From Cellulosilyticum sp. I15G10I2 (GTDB lineage: Bacteria > Bacillota > Clostridia > Lachnospirales > Cellulosilyticaceae), in the NCBI RefSeq assembly GCF_900095725.1, contig NZ_FMMP01000009.1, forward strand, positions 434,001-498,000: a stretch of 64,000 nt of DNA, given 5' to 3'. The notes beneath the pieces were generated by a model. That model was not told the origin of the DNA and did no database searches. It worked only from the letters and a program-made list of their open reading frames with translations. How positions within the stretch are numbered: position 1 is the first letter of the stretch; each line of letters opens with the position of its first letter. Made by a program: the position numbers and the translations under genes. Below are positions 62,851 to 64,000 of the stretch, piece by piece.

Positions 62851-64000
62851 TTACTTCATATAGCCGCCCTTCATAGGGGATACGGCGTGTTTTGCAAAGA
62901 TATTGAGTACACCCGTGGCATACTTTTCAGCTCTAGGCTTCCAAAGCTTTTGACGCTCCGCAAGTACAGCGTCTACTTCTTCTGGCGCAAGCGCCACACC
63001 TTTAATTCCGATAATGCGCAGGATTCTTTTTTCAATATCTATCTCTATTAAATCATCCTCTTCGACGAGTGCGATAGGGCCGCCCTCTGCAGCTTCCGGC
63101 GATATATGTCCAACAGCTGGTCCTCTTGAGGCACCTGAGAATCTGCCGTCTGTGAGCAGTGCAACCTGTGTGCCTAATTCTTCATCTGATGAGATTGCCT
63201 CCGTGGTATAGAACATCTCTGGCATACCACTGCCTTTTGGCCCTTCGTACCGGATGATAACCGCATCGCCCGGACGGATGACTTTCTTAAGTACCGCATT
63301 AAGCGCCTCTTCTTCTGAATCAAAAGGTTTTGCTTTTAAGATCGCCTTATGCATCTCTTTAGGTACCGCACTATGCTTAACCACAGCCCCATCCGGTGCA
63401 AGATTGCCTCTTAAAATCGCTACCGTACCCTTTTTCCCAATCGCCTCTTCGAACGGACGAATAACATCTGTGCGCTTAAGCCCCGTTTTTTCAAGATAGC
63501 TGCTGCACTTTTCATAAAAACCATTCTGTTTTAAGTCTTCTAAGTTTTCACCCAGCGTCTTGCCTGTTACCGTCATCACATCCAGATGAAGCATACTTTT
63601 GATCTCTTCCATAACAGCCGGAACGCCCCCCGCATAATAAAAATACTCTGCTGGCCACTTGCCTGCCGGGCGGATATCTAATAGATAATGGGCATTTTGG
63701 TGAAGGGTATCAAACATCTGTGCATCAAGCTCCAACCCAAACTCATGGGCAATCGCCGGTATATGCAGCAACGAATTGGTAGATCCCGAGATAGCAGCAT
63801 GCACCATAATCGCATTTTCAAAAGACTTCATCATTACCATATCTCTTGGCTTTAAGCCCATTTTCGCAAGCTTAACCGCTTGTTCACCAGCTTGCCCTGC
63901 GATAACTTTCAAGTCTTCACAAGTGGCAGGCATCAATGAACTCCCTGGCAGCATAAGCCCCAGAGCTTCTGCCATAATCTGCATAGTAGCAGCTGTTCCC
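62851..64000 (-). CDS. IlvD/Edd-family dehydratase, C-terminal part (cut by window edge)
   Basis: About 382 residues are visible, open to the window end; the frame continues upstream as GTAAT before MQIMAEALGLMLPGSSLMPA. The family dehydrates 2,3-dihydroxy acids or aldonic acids using an Fe-S cluster. The visible parts include 'SGSTNSLLHIPAIAHE', 'PAEYFYYAGGVPAVMEEI', 'VIRYEGPKGSGMPEMFYTTEAI' and 'TDGRFSGASRGPAVGHISPEAAEGGPIALV', the conserved C-terminus. The N-terminal Cys ligands are off-window. With gntP downstream on the same strand a sugar-acid dehydratase is more likely than the valine/isoleucine enzyme, but the two cannot be separated here. Confidence 0.88.
   Translation of the reverse strand, partial: GTAATMQIMAEALGLMLPGSSLMPATCEDLKVIAGQAGEQAVKLAKMGLKPRDMVMMKSFENAIMVHAAISGSTNSLLHIPAIAHEFGLELDAQMFDTLHQNAHYLLDIRPAGKWPAEYFYYAGGVPAVMEEIKSMLHLDVMTVTGKTLGENLEDLKQNGFYEKCSSYLEKTGLKRTDVIRPFEEAIGKKGTVAILRGNLAPDGAVVKHSAVPKEMHKAILKAKPFDSEEEALNAVLKKVIRPGDAVIIRYEGPKGSGMPEMFYTTEAISSDEELGTQVALLTDGRFSGASRGPAVGHISPEAAEGGPIALVEEDDLIEIDIEKRILRIIGIKGVALAPEEVDAVLAERQKLWKPRAEKYATGVLNIFAKHAVSPMKGGYMK

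Overview
The window reads as chromosomal DNA of an AT-rich, low-GC Gram-positive anaerobe of class Clostridia (an inference). The signs are strong GGAGG-type ribosome sites, the WalR/WalK/YycH/YycI set, an S-layer-homology protein, YesM/YesN-type two-component systems driving carbohydrate ABC transporters, and the small YvrJ/DUF1659/DUF2922 proteins. A plant-polysaccharide-degrading Lachnospirales relative (Cellulosilyticum-like) is a reasonable guess, but no marker fixes the species. No tRNA, rRNA, CRISPR array, prophage or complete insertion sequence was seen.

Layout. 1-5.3 kb is an accessory patch, all on the minus strand: a YjiH-type membrane protein cut by the edge, an XRE regulator, a frameshifted gene remnant, a two-gene unit with a GIY-YIG domain, a transglutaminase-like protein, an AraC regulator and a soluble chemotaxis receptor with a C-terminal PAS domain. 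5.9-8.5 kb holds a TRAP-type binding lipoprotein with a 9-residue repeat linker, followed by a membrane-anchored metallo-beta-lactamase-fold hydrolase. 8.6-10.5 kb is a phosphatidylethanolamine operon (psd-pssA-TVP38/TMEM64 protein), divergent from an OmpR/HAMP-kinase pair (10.7-12.8 kb). 13.1-17.4 kb has an SDR oxidoreductase and a TetR-controlled cassette of a UGT-type glycosyltransferase, an MFS exporter and a small membrane protein; a 30-bp palindrome overlaps the cassette's promoter.

17.5-39.4 kb contains two similarly built carbohydrate loci on the minus strand. Each runs sensor kinase, AraC-type response regulator, binding lipoprotein, two permeases, then cytoplasmic enzymes. The first ends in GH88 unsaturated-uronyl hydrolase, a DUF2264 protein and a GH94-type phosphorylase. 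The second ends in GH51 arabinofuranosidase, a small DUF6171 zinc-ribbon protein and a NodB-type deacetylase. Neither has its own ATPase, so a shared MsmX-like ATPase elsewhere is inferred. At 39.7-42.0 kb an AraC regulator stands divergent from a GH130-like enzyme.

42-49.9 kb is looser: two unknown membrane proteins, rlmH, a PAS histidine kinase, a dCache chemoreceptor and a tiny hydrophilic protein. 50-57.7 kb is the cell-wall control operon, reading LysM protein-walR-walK-unknown secreted protein-yycH-yycI-murA. 57.8-61 kb has an S-layer-homology protein and the DUF1659/DUF2922/YvrJ small genes. 61.2-64 kb has a GntP permease and an IlvD/Edd dehydratase that runs off the edge.

The best candidates for something undescribed are: (a) a family of roughly 170-220 bp intergenic snap-back repeats (44.7, 60.1 and 62.65 kb) with a shared central loop; (b) the 27-bp repeat array in the TRAP lipoprotein; (c) a probable CTG start for the GH94 enzyme; (d) a LysM protein that ends where a G5 domain would begin and is coupled to walR; and (e) an unrecognised secreted protein inside the wal operon.
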